Below, one piece after another: positions 54,261 through 64,000 of a stretch of 64,000 nt of DNA. Under the pieces are notes generated by a model, which ran no database searches, was not told the origin of the DNA, and saw only the letters and a list, made by a program, of their open reading frames with translations. The translations under genes and the position numbers were made by a program. Within the stretch, counting starts at the first letter, position 1; the number at the start of each line of letters is the position of its first letter. The stretch spans positions 9,305,752-9,369,751 of the forward strand of contig NW_004955487.1 in the NCBI RefSeq assembly GCF_000276665.1. The letters run 5' to 3'. The DNA comes from Chinchilla lanigera. Lineage: Eukaryota; Chordata; Mammalia; Rodentia; Chinchillidae.

Positions 54261-56349
54261 CAGGGCAGTTCTCACAGTGGTGCCGGGAGAGCCAGAGTGG
54301 ACTGCTTTTTGTTAAAATGTTTAAACTTTGCATATGTCTAACAGAAAGTTCAACCCAGATGTCACGGCTCCTGGCGGCCTCTCCCTGCCCTCCCCCATCG
54401 CCTGGGCTCAGGAAGGACTGGGGGCCCCACTGGGAGGGAGGTGGTGGCAGGAGCTAATTACGACCCCAGCTCAGACCTGCAAGCTCCTGGTTGGGCCCTG
54501 CGCAGCCCTTTGATCTGCCTGTTTGGGATTGTGTCACTCCCTAGGAATGTCCCCCATCTCCATCTGTCCTGGAGTGTAACCCTTTAGTCTCACCTTCTCC
54601 CTTTTACAGCCTGCACCCTGGAAGCACAGAAAGGGAAAGGAAGTCGCATCACATAGCCTTCAGGGTGGCAAGGGTGGGTGTGCAAGCTGAGCTTCTGGCT
54701 GGGGGCAAAGTGCGGGGGGCGCTTGGGCCGGAAATGGAGTGAAAGTAACTGCCCCACACCAAGAGGCAGAAGTATGTGGGGGTGCCACCCCCTGCAGGGC
54801 TGCCAGCTTCCAGACCAGTGCTCTAAACTCCTGCTGGGCACTCAGGCTCCAGGTTCCAATGTCGATGCCCATGGAGGGGCTTCCTGGCCCTGGAGGGCTA
54901 TCTGACCTCTCCGGAGAGGACAGCAACACACCTGCCACACTGGGGATCTCAAGAGTCCATGCAGTGGAATCATCAACTCTGTAACAATCCCACATAAATT
55001 AATTTCTTAACACCTTTTTGACTTTTTTGTAGATGCTGGGCTCTGGAAAGACCCCCTTCAGAGGTCTAAATGAAAATCTCAAACACTGACATTCAAAGCA
55101 ACGTGACTTGAGTGGATTCCTCCAGGCCTTAAGGTCTCCTCTTCCTTTGCATTTGAAACTGGGAGTAGGGCTCCATTACCATGCCTCTAGGGGATACATT
55201 CACTTATTCATTTATCCAAACCCTAGTTGGTGCTCCAGCTCTAGGGCAGAATGGCACAGCTCATGTACTGTGATTGGGATCATCAGCATCTCCAGAAAAG
55301 AGAAGGAAAGTACTGGCTCTGATTGGATAGGAAGCAGGACAGTAGGACCATTATCCCCACCAGGGGACACTGGATGAATGCTGCTTCCCACAAGAGTTAC
55401 CACCCCTGCACTCATCACGGGGCTAGGGCATCTGCAGTAATTCATGGGTGTGGCCACACCCCAGGCTCAAGCAAGGTAGTAGGCTGTGTTATAGTAGAAG
55501 ACCGAGATAAGGTCTTCTACTACAAGAAAACCCTCGGCTCAACACACTTCTTCGGAAAACCCAGGCCTTGAGAGCTGTTGGATTCTGCCGTATTTGTTTC
55601 GGAGACCTTGGCCAACTAAGGGTTTCAGAGCAAGCCAGAGAGGCCAGGGGCCAACGGAGAGGCCTGGGGCAGGCCGCAGACCAGCCCGGTTATCTGATAT
55701 ATGCAGGAAGCCCCATGCTACTTCCATGAAGGAATTCCCAGCACAAGATCCTGTTAGGGGATTTGTGAGGTATGAACAGGTTGGAGAAAGGCCCACCCAG
55801 GGCTTGAGTGCTGCCTGGGAAGGCAGGGACCTGGGCTACTGCCCTCACATTCCTCAGACCCTTCAAGCATTTCTTAGATGAAACTGTTAGAGTAGATCAG
55901 TCTTAAGAGCTGTTCCAGAGTATTGCACGATATCATGAGAGCACCAGGACACATGGAATAGTTTAATTATTATTACTAAATATAATAGCCCCCAGGTTGC
56001 CAAGGATTTGAATAAAAACAGAGAGACAAGACCCCCCTGCTTAAGCATGTTTTTATCAAGCTCCAAGTCATTTCCTGATTGTTGAGTTTCATCTGAATAT
56101 TCCAGGTCACTGGAAACCAACCTCCCAGCCAGATCTTTATGTTCAGCCTGAGATAAAGTAAGGGCATGTGCACTTTCCCCAGGTGAGGAGTCCAAGGTGG
56201 AGAGAAATTAACAACCCCAACCTCACAGTGCAGAACGATGGGTGGCACCCAGCTGAGCATGATGCCAGCTGACAGACAGGTCTTCCCACATCTCGACTGC
56301 AGCCTAATCTTGTCACATGGGTACTGCTAATTTATCCATCTGACTAAAT
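54261..56349. other. Unique DNA, nothing recognised
   Basis: Repeat-poor. 55860-56060 is AT-rich. Frames up to 111 codons on both strands without recognisable content. Confidence 0.4.
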
Positions 56350-56512
56350 TTTTGTTTGTTTGCTTGTTTTTTGAGTCAGGGTCTTGCTATGTAGTTCAGG
56401 CTATCCTTGAACTCACTGAATAGCTCATGTTTGCCTCAAACTTGCAGTGATCCGCCTGTCTCAGCTTTCTGAGTACTGGGATTACAGGTGTCCACCACCA
56501 TGCCTGGCTCAT
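56350..56512 (-). repeat. B1-like SINE, longer form
   Basis: tttgtttgtttgcttgtttt, gagtcagggtcttgctatgt, the doubled cttgaactcac and gcctcaaacttgcagtgatc blocks, then actgggattacaggtgtcca. Near-matching flanks: gactaaatttttg and gactaaacttttt. Confidence 0.9.
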
Positions 56513-56569
56513 TAGACTAAACTTTTTCTCTTCATGTTTTTTTTGATGATTTGTATGCTATAAACAGAG

Positions 56570-57060
56570 CTATGGGGTCCTCTTTCCTTCGAGGCAGTTC
56601 ACAGTGACTTTGGGGGAGTCACGTGCCTCCCTTGCAGTTCTGACTTGAAGTAAATACATCTCATGGAGTAAATTCATTAGGTAGCTTCGAAGACTGTAAT
56701 CAACTAAAATTTCTGTGCTAGGGCAAAACCAAACAATTTTCAAATTGGGAAGAGGCATTTTTAATCAACTCTCACCAAAGGTCTTTTCCATAACATCTTC
56801 TTTGCCCCTCTCTAGTTGTCTAATTAATGTGGTATTAAATCGACACCAAGCAAACAGGAGCTGGGTTGTGTGCTAACAGTTTGGACAAGCTGAGAAGGGG
56901 TGTAATTTCTTACAGGAGCCAGATGCGCGGAGGGAACAGGAAGGGCCATGTGCATGTTAATTTGCAGTTTGACGGACTCATTTTGTAAAAATAAACACTT
57001 TTGCAGAAGTCTAAGGGAAGCAAATGTCTTCTGTTCCATATCGCACAATGCCTACTTATG
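56570..57060. promoter_or_regulatory. Candidate conserved non-coding element
   Basis: About 490 non-repetitive AT-leaning bases with dense homeodomain-like cores (gtctaattaatgtggt near 56818, catgttaatttgcag near 56954) and few signs of decay. It resembles constrained non-coding DNA in style only; alignment is needed. Confidence 0.3.
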
Positions 57061-58384
57061 GATATCGGAAGTGTGCTCACTTCCAACCCTATATGGCGGG
57101 TGCTGTGTCTAATGAAAGAAGAGGGGTTCACCTCTTTGCACAGTCACCATTCTCTTGGTCATGGGGCACAGAGAGGCTGGAGCTGAGCTAAGAAATGCAC
57201 TCAGGAGGTCAAGGCTGTCCCAGGCTGTGAGGATTTTCCCACATCACTGCCAGAAGCAGGCATGGAGCAAAGCCACCGGGGCTTCAAGGAAGGACTCACT
57301 GCCCAGCAACTGGAAGTGTGCTTGGGGGACAACTTCCAGTTCCTTCAAGGGCTGGTGCAGCTGTGCAATTGGCCTCATGCTCCAGACACAGCCAGTATCA
57401 GGTGCCAGGCAAGCCAGACTGGTGCAGAGACCCAACCTCTCATCCCGAGAAGGAGCGCTTGAGGGACGCGGCCCTGCTGGATGGTGGGCCTCCTCCTCCT
57501 CCTTCTTTCCTTTATAGCATTGGCCTCTGATAAACATCTCATTCCCCAAACCCCTTTACTCTAGCTGCTTCTGCTTTGCCTGTTTTTTCTTCCACTGTAA
57601 GGATTAGCAATTAGACTTGGTAAGACAAAGGCCTGCATGGCGGTTAGTGAGAGCTGGGAATATTTTGTCCGCAAGACTCTGTGAGCTAGGATGCCTGTCC
57701 CCAGGAGCATCTGGGGCTCTTCAAGGAGCCCTGGTTGGGGGACGCAGTGCAACTATCCATAAGGAATGAAGTCCATTGGATGCCTGGCCCAGACATTTCA
57801 TCAGCACAGGCTCTAGGCACCTTCAGAGCAAGAGAGCAGCACTGCTGTGCAGGGTTTCCGTGAAGCTAATTGCTATTTTGGCTGCCTTCATGGCTTAGAA
57901 AGAAGGCTCCTAATTAAAACCGAAGTGTCTCAGCTACCACGCTGGGCAGAGCTTCAGACCCAGGGGCAGAGGAAGTTTGTTAACTCAGAAACTGGCAAAA
58001 CTGGAATTATTAGAAAACATACTGGCATCTGGTGATTAGAGGAGAGAGGACCCTAAATTGAAACCAGGACACAAAACCACTGTGGGCTCTTCTGCAAACC
58101 ACAAAGGAGGATACAGATTTTGCTGCACTGAGACGGGCAAGATTTAAGCATGGAGGAAGATTAAAGGTAGCTTGTTTAAGGACGGTCCAGTGGGCCTGAT
58201 TTGATACTTGATGGTCCATTAGAATTCTTGGAAAGTACAAAAAGGGGAAAGGTATTGTTGCCAATTACCAAAGGGTCACCATGCAGACACCTTCTGGCCT
58301 GCCTTTCTGGTGGCCATTTGGCAAGTAGGTCTCTGCTTTTTCAAGAAATCTTAGAAGCACAGACCTCAAGAAGGATAGTGATGG
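57061..58384. other. Unique DNA, possibly constrained in part
   Basis: 57850-58060 has similar character to the preceding element (gctaattgctattttggctg, cctaattaaaaccgaag). 57155-57517 carries chance frames in several phases. No exon supported. Confidence 0.35.
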
Positions 58385-58455
58385 CGAATGTTCTAACTCT
58401 AAAGGGAAGGGGCCTTGCCCAAGGCCACCTCACAACATGGGGACCTGGACTACTG
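58385..58455 (-). repeat. MIR fragment
   Basis: ctctaaagggaaggggcctt, gcccaaggccacctcacaac is a decayed antisense MIR 3' part. Confidence 0.5.
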
Positions 58456-60096
58456 CAGGGGTGATTCAGGATGCCAAGCAAAGAGACAGCCACTGTGCAC
58501 CACACATCAGCCACACGCTGGGGTCTTGCTGAGCTTGGAGACAGAGTCTGTCCTGTCCCGCATGCTCCACTCTTGGCTACCACACTGAAGCTCACCCAGG
58601 AGGGTGCTCACATCACCATGCAGTCTGTAGAATGTAATTTGCTTGATTTTAGATATTGATGACATTGATCTGGCTGGTAATTTGGGGACAGGATAACAGG
58701 ATGGAAGAGGAGAAAAACTGTTTGCAAACTGAAGAAGACAGGATGGCATAGGAAAAGGATCAGCAATGGTCTCATCGTGCTCCTCTCTGCCCTACCTGGC
58801 TCTCTGGTGTCCCTTTGCTATGAAGCTACAAAGAGGTTCTGGTAGTGACAGGTCCATGCCACACTTGCAGAGAGCTCGAAAGAGACACCAAGAAGAGACA
58901 GTGCCTAAGGTCCTGCTGATCACGAGTCACAGAATCAGTGGGGGCCTGGTTCCGGGCCTGACTGCAGGGCACAAAAGCCAACCCGGGGGTAGTGCACTCT
59001 ACCTGCCCTCCTTCTGAAGTTCACCGTTGCTCTGTGAATTACCCCGCTCAAACTCGAAGGCTGAATCTTGTTCCAGAGACTGTTAAGGCTCAGCTTTGAG
59101 ACTAAAGCCCTGTGGCTTCTCAAGCCTCCCTTCTTGGTCTCAGCTGTGGCCTGACTTTGGGTTCGTAATGTGGGTGCTTTCTTTGCCTTTCTGTTCTGGC
59201 CGGTGGCTTCAGCATTTCTGTGCTGCATAAATCTGGCTGGGCCAGCAGGAGGGCACTACTGGCCAAAAGGCTGAGGGGTCATCAAAGCTGAGATGTTTCA
59301 GGCAGTTGTGCTGGAGCTGTCCATTCCTGCTGAGGCTGGGCTCCAGCAGACGGGTTGGCAGCTGTGAGATGGTTGTGGGGAACCTAAGGCTTGACAACCC
59401 TGGCTCTCTGGGTGACCCTCTGTGTTCAGGATCCTTTTGTTTCAGAGTCTCAGGATTTATTCTTGGGCTGATTGGCTTCCACAGAGGAGATTCCTCTAAA
59501 TTAGCACTAAGTCTTGCAAACTTGTCTTCCCTGTTTGAGCTTGAGAGGAAGGAGAAGGATGGATGGTGGTGAGGTAGGGCAGGAGTTCAGCTTTCCTGTG
59601 TTCTCAACTATGCCTCTCTTCATGTGCCAAAGGAGGCTTTCGTTTGCATTCATCAGAGAATGAATCTTATTCTTCTGCTGGTGGAGAGAGGAGATGGAGG
59701 TTTTACTGACACTACATGGAATTTCAGCACATCCTGCCTCTAACTCCACCTCTATCCCTACTTCTGAAGGCACACAGAGCCCCAGACTCTGGACCCTTGG
59801 AGATGCTTCCTGTTATGGGAAGCTGTCCGCATCACTGGCTTAGGACACATCATTGTGATTTGGCTGAGTCAATAATCCACTTGCCCTTCTACTTCCAGAT
59901 TTTAATACTTTGTTGCAATTGTCTTTTATGTCCGTTCTCTTGGTCTTTGCCTGGAGAAAGCCACTGGCATTCTCCTGGGGCTTCTGGAAGTGCCTGAGGG
60001 TGGTGCATATGTCTGGTTCACTGTCTTTGATGGCAGTGTCTCCCTGACTTCCTTGTCCCCTCTGAAAGATTGGATAAATCTCCAGCTATCTGATTA
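58456..60096. other. Unique DNA, nothing recognised
   Basis: Repeat-poor, mixed composition, only short frames. Confidence 0.4.
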
Positions 60097-60534
60097 TGTT
60101 TTAGTCAGCTTTAATTGGCATGACCCGGTACTTGAGAAGAGCAACTCAGAGGAGGAAAGATGTATTTTGGCTCATGGTTTCCAAGGCTTCAGCCCAAGGT
60201 TGGCTGGTTCTACAGCCATGGGCCTGAAGTGAGGCAGAAAGGACATGGTGGAAGTGCATGGAGGAAAGCTGCTCACTTCATGGTGGCCAGGAAGCAGAGA
60301 CAGGAAAGAACACAAGACAAAGAGGGATGGCTAGGGGCAGGATGTGCCCTTCAAAGGCATGCACACAGCAACTCACTTCCTCTAGCTGGGATCCCCTCCC
60401 TAGAGCCCAGTCACAGTTAGTACCTTTATGACCCAGCTCCCCCTAGGTCCACCTCTGACAACACTATGTGGTACTGAGGATCAGACCTGGAATCTACAAG
60501 TCTTTGAGGGATACTTTATATTGAAACCACAACA
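60097..60534 (-). mobile_element. MaLR-type solo LTR
   Basis: Plus strand from tgttttagtcagctttaatt to ttgaaaccacaaca, i.e. TG...CA ends on the minus strand. Internal landmarks: agaggaggaaagatgtattt, tggctcatggtttccaaggc, ccttcaaaggcatgcacaca, acttcctctagctgggatcc. Confidence 0.8.
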
Positions 60535-61469
60535 TGTTGATGCCTACAAGCCGGGCAAACCAAAGACAGCTGCATTATGTTCAGGGTCTCTTTGGACTTT
60601 GGTCCTCTTTTCCTCAGTAATCACTCTCTTTCTCTCCTGAGTGATTCATTGACCCATGCAGTGAATCTACATCCTCTGGGACCAACATTTAAATATGCAC
60701 AGGTCCAGGAAATGGGACAGGGAGACAGGCACTTGGGGTCAAGGGGGAGGGTTCATGCAGATAAGGGCAGGGGCAAACACTACATGTACAGGAGACACAG
60801 GGGCCCATGTGATAGGAAGACAGGCAAGAGTCAACCACAAGAGATGTGTCTGGTGACATAGTGCTGGCTGCACATTCTCTCCACACCCCTGCACTTCGCC
60901 GAGGCTGGGAAGGTCAGCCTACTTATGATCCACACTCCGTCTTATTCCCATTGCCTGCAGCGCAAGGTCTCTGCCTCATATGTTTGGAAAGTGTTGTTTT
61001 CAGCTCAAAAAATGTCTTCTCCACAAAACTTTTTCTATGCCTTGCATCTTAGTCCTTTATTTGAGACACTGATGCTTCTTTGTGTTCTCACAGTTGTATG
61101 TACAGCCTTCCATTGTTGACAGAAATCAACATTCCATGTTTTTTTCAAGGGCAGATCTTACTCTTCTCAGATTCATAAGAACCTGGCACAACAGTGTTTG
61201 TGTTGGAGAATAATTTATGTGAAGTGCATTATTTATTTGCTCATTCACTCCTGTAGGTTTTGGCTCATTCATTCAGGGTTCACTGGGACTGTTGCAGGTC
61301 AGAGCCATCAAACAAGAGGTGAAAGTCACCAGAGTCGCGTTGATTAGGAAGGTGATGTGGGTGGAGAGTTAGGTCCTGAAGAATGGGAAAGATGCAAATT
61401 GGTCAAAGGAGCCTGTCCATAGACTCTCTCTTTAAGAAATTCAGAGACTTTGGGCAACATAAGCCCTAT
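60535..61469. other. Unique DNA, nothing recognised
   Basis: Mixed composition. A tcattcactcctgtag / tcattcattcagggttc pair near 61240-61280 is a mild direct repeat. Confidence 0.35.
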
Positions 61470-61996
61470 TTTATGGCTTAAATGTGAAGCATCCCCCACA
61501 GACTCATGAGTTAAGGTTGGATCCACTGTGCTGCTATGTTCAGAGCTGGAGCCTGCAGAGGTGGCTGGGCCACGAGGGGTCTGGCCTCACCACATGGATT
61601 AATCCAACGATGAGCTCCAAGCCGATGTGCTGTTAAGAAGGAGGCCCAGCTGGAGGAAGTGGGTATCAAAAGGTGTGCATGTGAAGAGTGTGTGTTTTGT
61701 CTCCCAGCCCCTTTCTTATTTTCTGGCTGCGTTTCCATGCCACAGTGCTCACATGTCTACATCTTGTATTGTCTCTGCCTTCGTTGCTTTTTCTGTCTCA
61801 GCTCATGGCGAGATTTGCAGCTGTTAGCTGCTGCTTCTGTTTTTTTCTGCTTCTGCGTGGGGATCTGTTTAGTCAAAATGTCCCTAAAGAATTGGTTGAT
61901 TGGCTCCATGTGGGCCCTGGAAGACAAGGAGGAACAAGCATGAACCTAGTGAAATGTTTTGCTTCGATTGCTTGTTCTTCTTGGTTTCATAAATAA
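61470..61996 (+). mobile_element. MaLR-type LTR
   Basis: tatggcttaaatgtgaagca and tcccccacagactcatgagt at the start, cacatggattaatccaacga in the middle, and a polyadenylation signal in cataaataaagaatttc near 61990. It is longer than the other sense LTRs, so 61840-61990 may be partly another repeat. Confidence 0.65.
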
Positions 61997-62545
61997 AGAA
62001 TTTCATTTGGACATTTCGTCAAAGAAAAGTGGATTTAAAAAAAGAATCCTTTCAATTTATACACAGAGATTACTGTGAGTATGGACTTAGGGAAATCATG
62101 GGATTTGATCTGGCCTTGGACTAGGGGTCAGAATTCAGGGTGTAGCTGCGGACAGGACTGGGGGTGCCATCCACTGTGTGCCCCAGAGTGCTTACTAATG
62201 CTGATTGTATAACTGCATGAGATTGATCTACCTTCCAGTTGTGGCTGCCCCACCCCCTCATTATGTGCATCTGTACAAAGGCATTATCTTCCTGGTCCTC
62301 TGCTTCCTCTTTTGTACAGGGGGGTCATTTGCAAAGATATCTCTGTAGCCCCTTCCAGCTCTGGAAACTGGTTTTCCAGCTGGAAGGAAGCTTAGTCTCT
62401 TCCAACTCTATAACACCATAGTGTTGCAGAAGTATTTGTGTCATGCTACAAAGTAACTGATACCATTTTTCAAGCCAAGGCAGTTGTCATCTCCCTCCCA
62501 GTTTTATGGGTTGATCCTGTATGACCTTGGTTTTTCTTGTTTCAG
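61997..62545. other. Unique DNA
   Basis: Non-repetitive. It ends in a pyrimidine-rich stretch (ggtttttcttgtttcag, 62529-62545) that has the form of a splice acceptor. Confidence 0.35.
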
Positions 62546-62818
62546 TGGTGTCAAAGAAGATCTCATTGCAATCACGGTACAAGCAAATCTTTGAAATCCT
62601 ACATAAAACACACAATAATAGATCTGATTGCCAGCTGGTTGATTACCAACCATGATGGTTTCTACACATTATACCAGTTTTTGCCATCTCAAGAAATACA
62701 GTAAACTGGTAAAATATATAAACTTTTTATTGTATGCTGTTGAAATTTTATGGGTCTATCCTCTGGTAGCAAAATCTTAAAAAATGATTTCATTCATTTG
62801 TTTTATTCCTGAAATAAA
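62546..62818 (+). other. Possible terminal exon with 3' UTR (weak)
   Basis: After the acceptor-like tttcag (AG at 62544-62545) one frame runs from GTG at 62548 for 35 codons to TGA at 62653. AT-rich DNA follows, with AATAAA at 62813-62818. An open run of that length is not significant alone, the peptide is not recognised, and no upstream exon was found. Confidence 0.15.
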
Positions 62819-64000
62819 ACACAAATCATATTAAGTATGTTGAGTTTTCTATCAGGAGTGAGTTTTTATAATACTGACCTTTTATAGTAAATTTTTTTAT
62901 AGTCATAAAGAGTAATATTGATTTTTAGATAACTCTGGGAAGTATTGCTCAGTACTATGTAGTAAAGGATTTATATTTTCTAGGTCAAAATTCTGTAGTC
63001 ATACTTCAGTGTAAAGAAAATCCCACAGTCCTGTATAAAGTTTCCTGTTGAGTCGTGGGTCTTAACAAAATGCAGATTCAATCCTCATGCAATACAATCT
63101 GGTAAAAAAAAAACCAAACAAACAGACCAAAAAAACCCAAACCCTGCAAAATAGTTCCTCTTGGCTTAATGTTCATTTAACTTGTGCATTTCAGTAATAC
63201 AAAAATCAAATAAAAAAATGTTCCAATTTAGATTCAAAGAGCAGCCTAAATGTGGGTCTCTGAAGAGGAATGGGAATGATGGAAGGAAAATAAGGGTATT
63301 TGGGGGCATTAGGAGGAAAGACAGCTGTGGAGGAACAAAAGTCAGAGATGCTTAACTGAAGACCACAAGACATTTTTCCAAGTTATAATTTGTAATTGCC
63401 AATCAATGTGCTTTGAAAAGTCCAGTTTGGTGGTAGAGTAACAGGGAGGGCCATGCGCTTGTAGGAAAAAGGCCCAAGGCCTCAGCTGCAGTCTACACTG
63501 CTGAATGTGTGGGAGGTATTTGTGACTCATGGGGAAGGTGGAGGGGAGGCTGGACAGCTCAGGTGAGCTGCATAAAGGCCTGGGCCATGGTAAGGTACAA
63601 ATGGCTTTGGCATTTTGCCTCTCCGTTTTTGACCTCATGTGTAATGGATAGATTATTTGTAGTGCTTCTCTAAGGAATCACTATGGCATTTTGTAAATTC
63701 TTTCTGGGTTAGATTGTCTTGGTATTGTAGAAGTTTCCCATTTTCAGCTTACTGCCTGCAAAATGCTAGTAACCTAGTTATAGTTGTTATCATAAGTGAA
63801 AGGAACAAAATAAAAGGAAATGGACTACATGGAGATGAGAAGGGGGTCTGGGTGAAGGGGAGGGGAGGCAAGAAAAGAGGACTAAGATGCCATATTCCCC
63901 ACAGTGGATATATTTATTATGTATTGTAAGCATATACTGACTTAGAAAAGGGGGAAATACTCCAGTACTTTCCCAATGTATTCTAGAGCACAGCATTTCC
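62819..64000. other. AT-rich unique DNA
   Basis: Low-GC sequence with an A-rich block at 63102-63140 (gtaaaaaaaaaaccaaac). It could be 3'-UTR-like or plain intergenic DNA. Only short frames. Confidence 0.35.

Overview
The window looks like mammalian nuclear DNA from a rodent outside the mouse/rat group. Three things support this. There are many 7SL-derived (B1/Alu-like) SINEs, several of them dimers that carry a tRNA-derived ID-type unit downstream. There are young stand-alone ID elements with clean target-site duplications. There are numerous MaLR-type LTRs. The B1+ID dimer architecture is known from squirrel, dormouse and beaver lineages, so a squirrel-related or castorid rodent is my best guess; this is inference, not a species call. 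No bacterial-style gene organisation, rRNA, functional tRNA or CRISPR is present.

I found no intact protein-coding gene. Long open frames exist (up to 285 codons), but they lie in GC-rich, non-repetitive DNA, overlap one another on both strands and match nothing I recognise, so they are not annotated as genes. The clearest gene-derived sequence is a degenerate hAT-transposase-derived pseudogene of the ZBED5/FAM200/SCAND3 kind, about 39.1-41.4 kb on the minus strand, split by a roughly 635-bp LTR-like insertion. The window is best read as intergenic or large-intron sequence.

Layout. 0-5 kb: a SINE cluster, then a 1.16-kb minus-strand insertion of unrecognised family flanked by a perfect 15-bp target-site duplication. 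5-17 kb: mostly non-repetitive DNA with SINEs, MIRs, MaLR LTRs and three mariner-transposase fragments, two of which form an inverted repeat. 17-22 kb: GC-rich unique sequence with a long polypyrimidine tract. 22.8-24.3 kb: a near-complete MaLR-type LTR retrotransposon (two ~96% similar LTRs, a Leu-type primer-binding site, a polypurine tract and an internal frame of 235 codons). 27-32.7 kb: SINEs, L1 and L2 fragments and an LTR pair nested inside a SINE. 32.8-34.4 kb: three unrelated tandem repeats in a row, including about 61 copies of a 10-bp unit that repeatedly makes an ETS-type site. 34.7-41.4 kb: two copies of the LTR-like family and the hAT pseudogene. 42-64 kb: largely unique sequence with scattered SINEs, MIRs and LTRs and several non-repetitive, AT-motif-rich patches that may be conserved regulatory DNA.

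Repeat names come from recognising family patterns by eye. LTR subfamily names, exact ends and divergence values were not computed. Entries of type 'other' state what the longer gene-free stretches hold.
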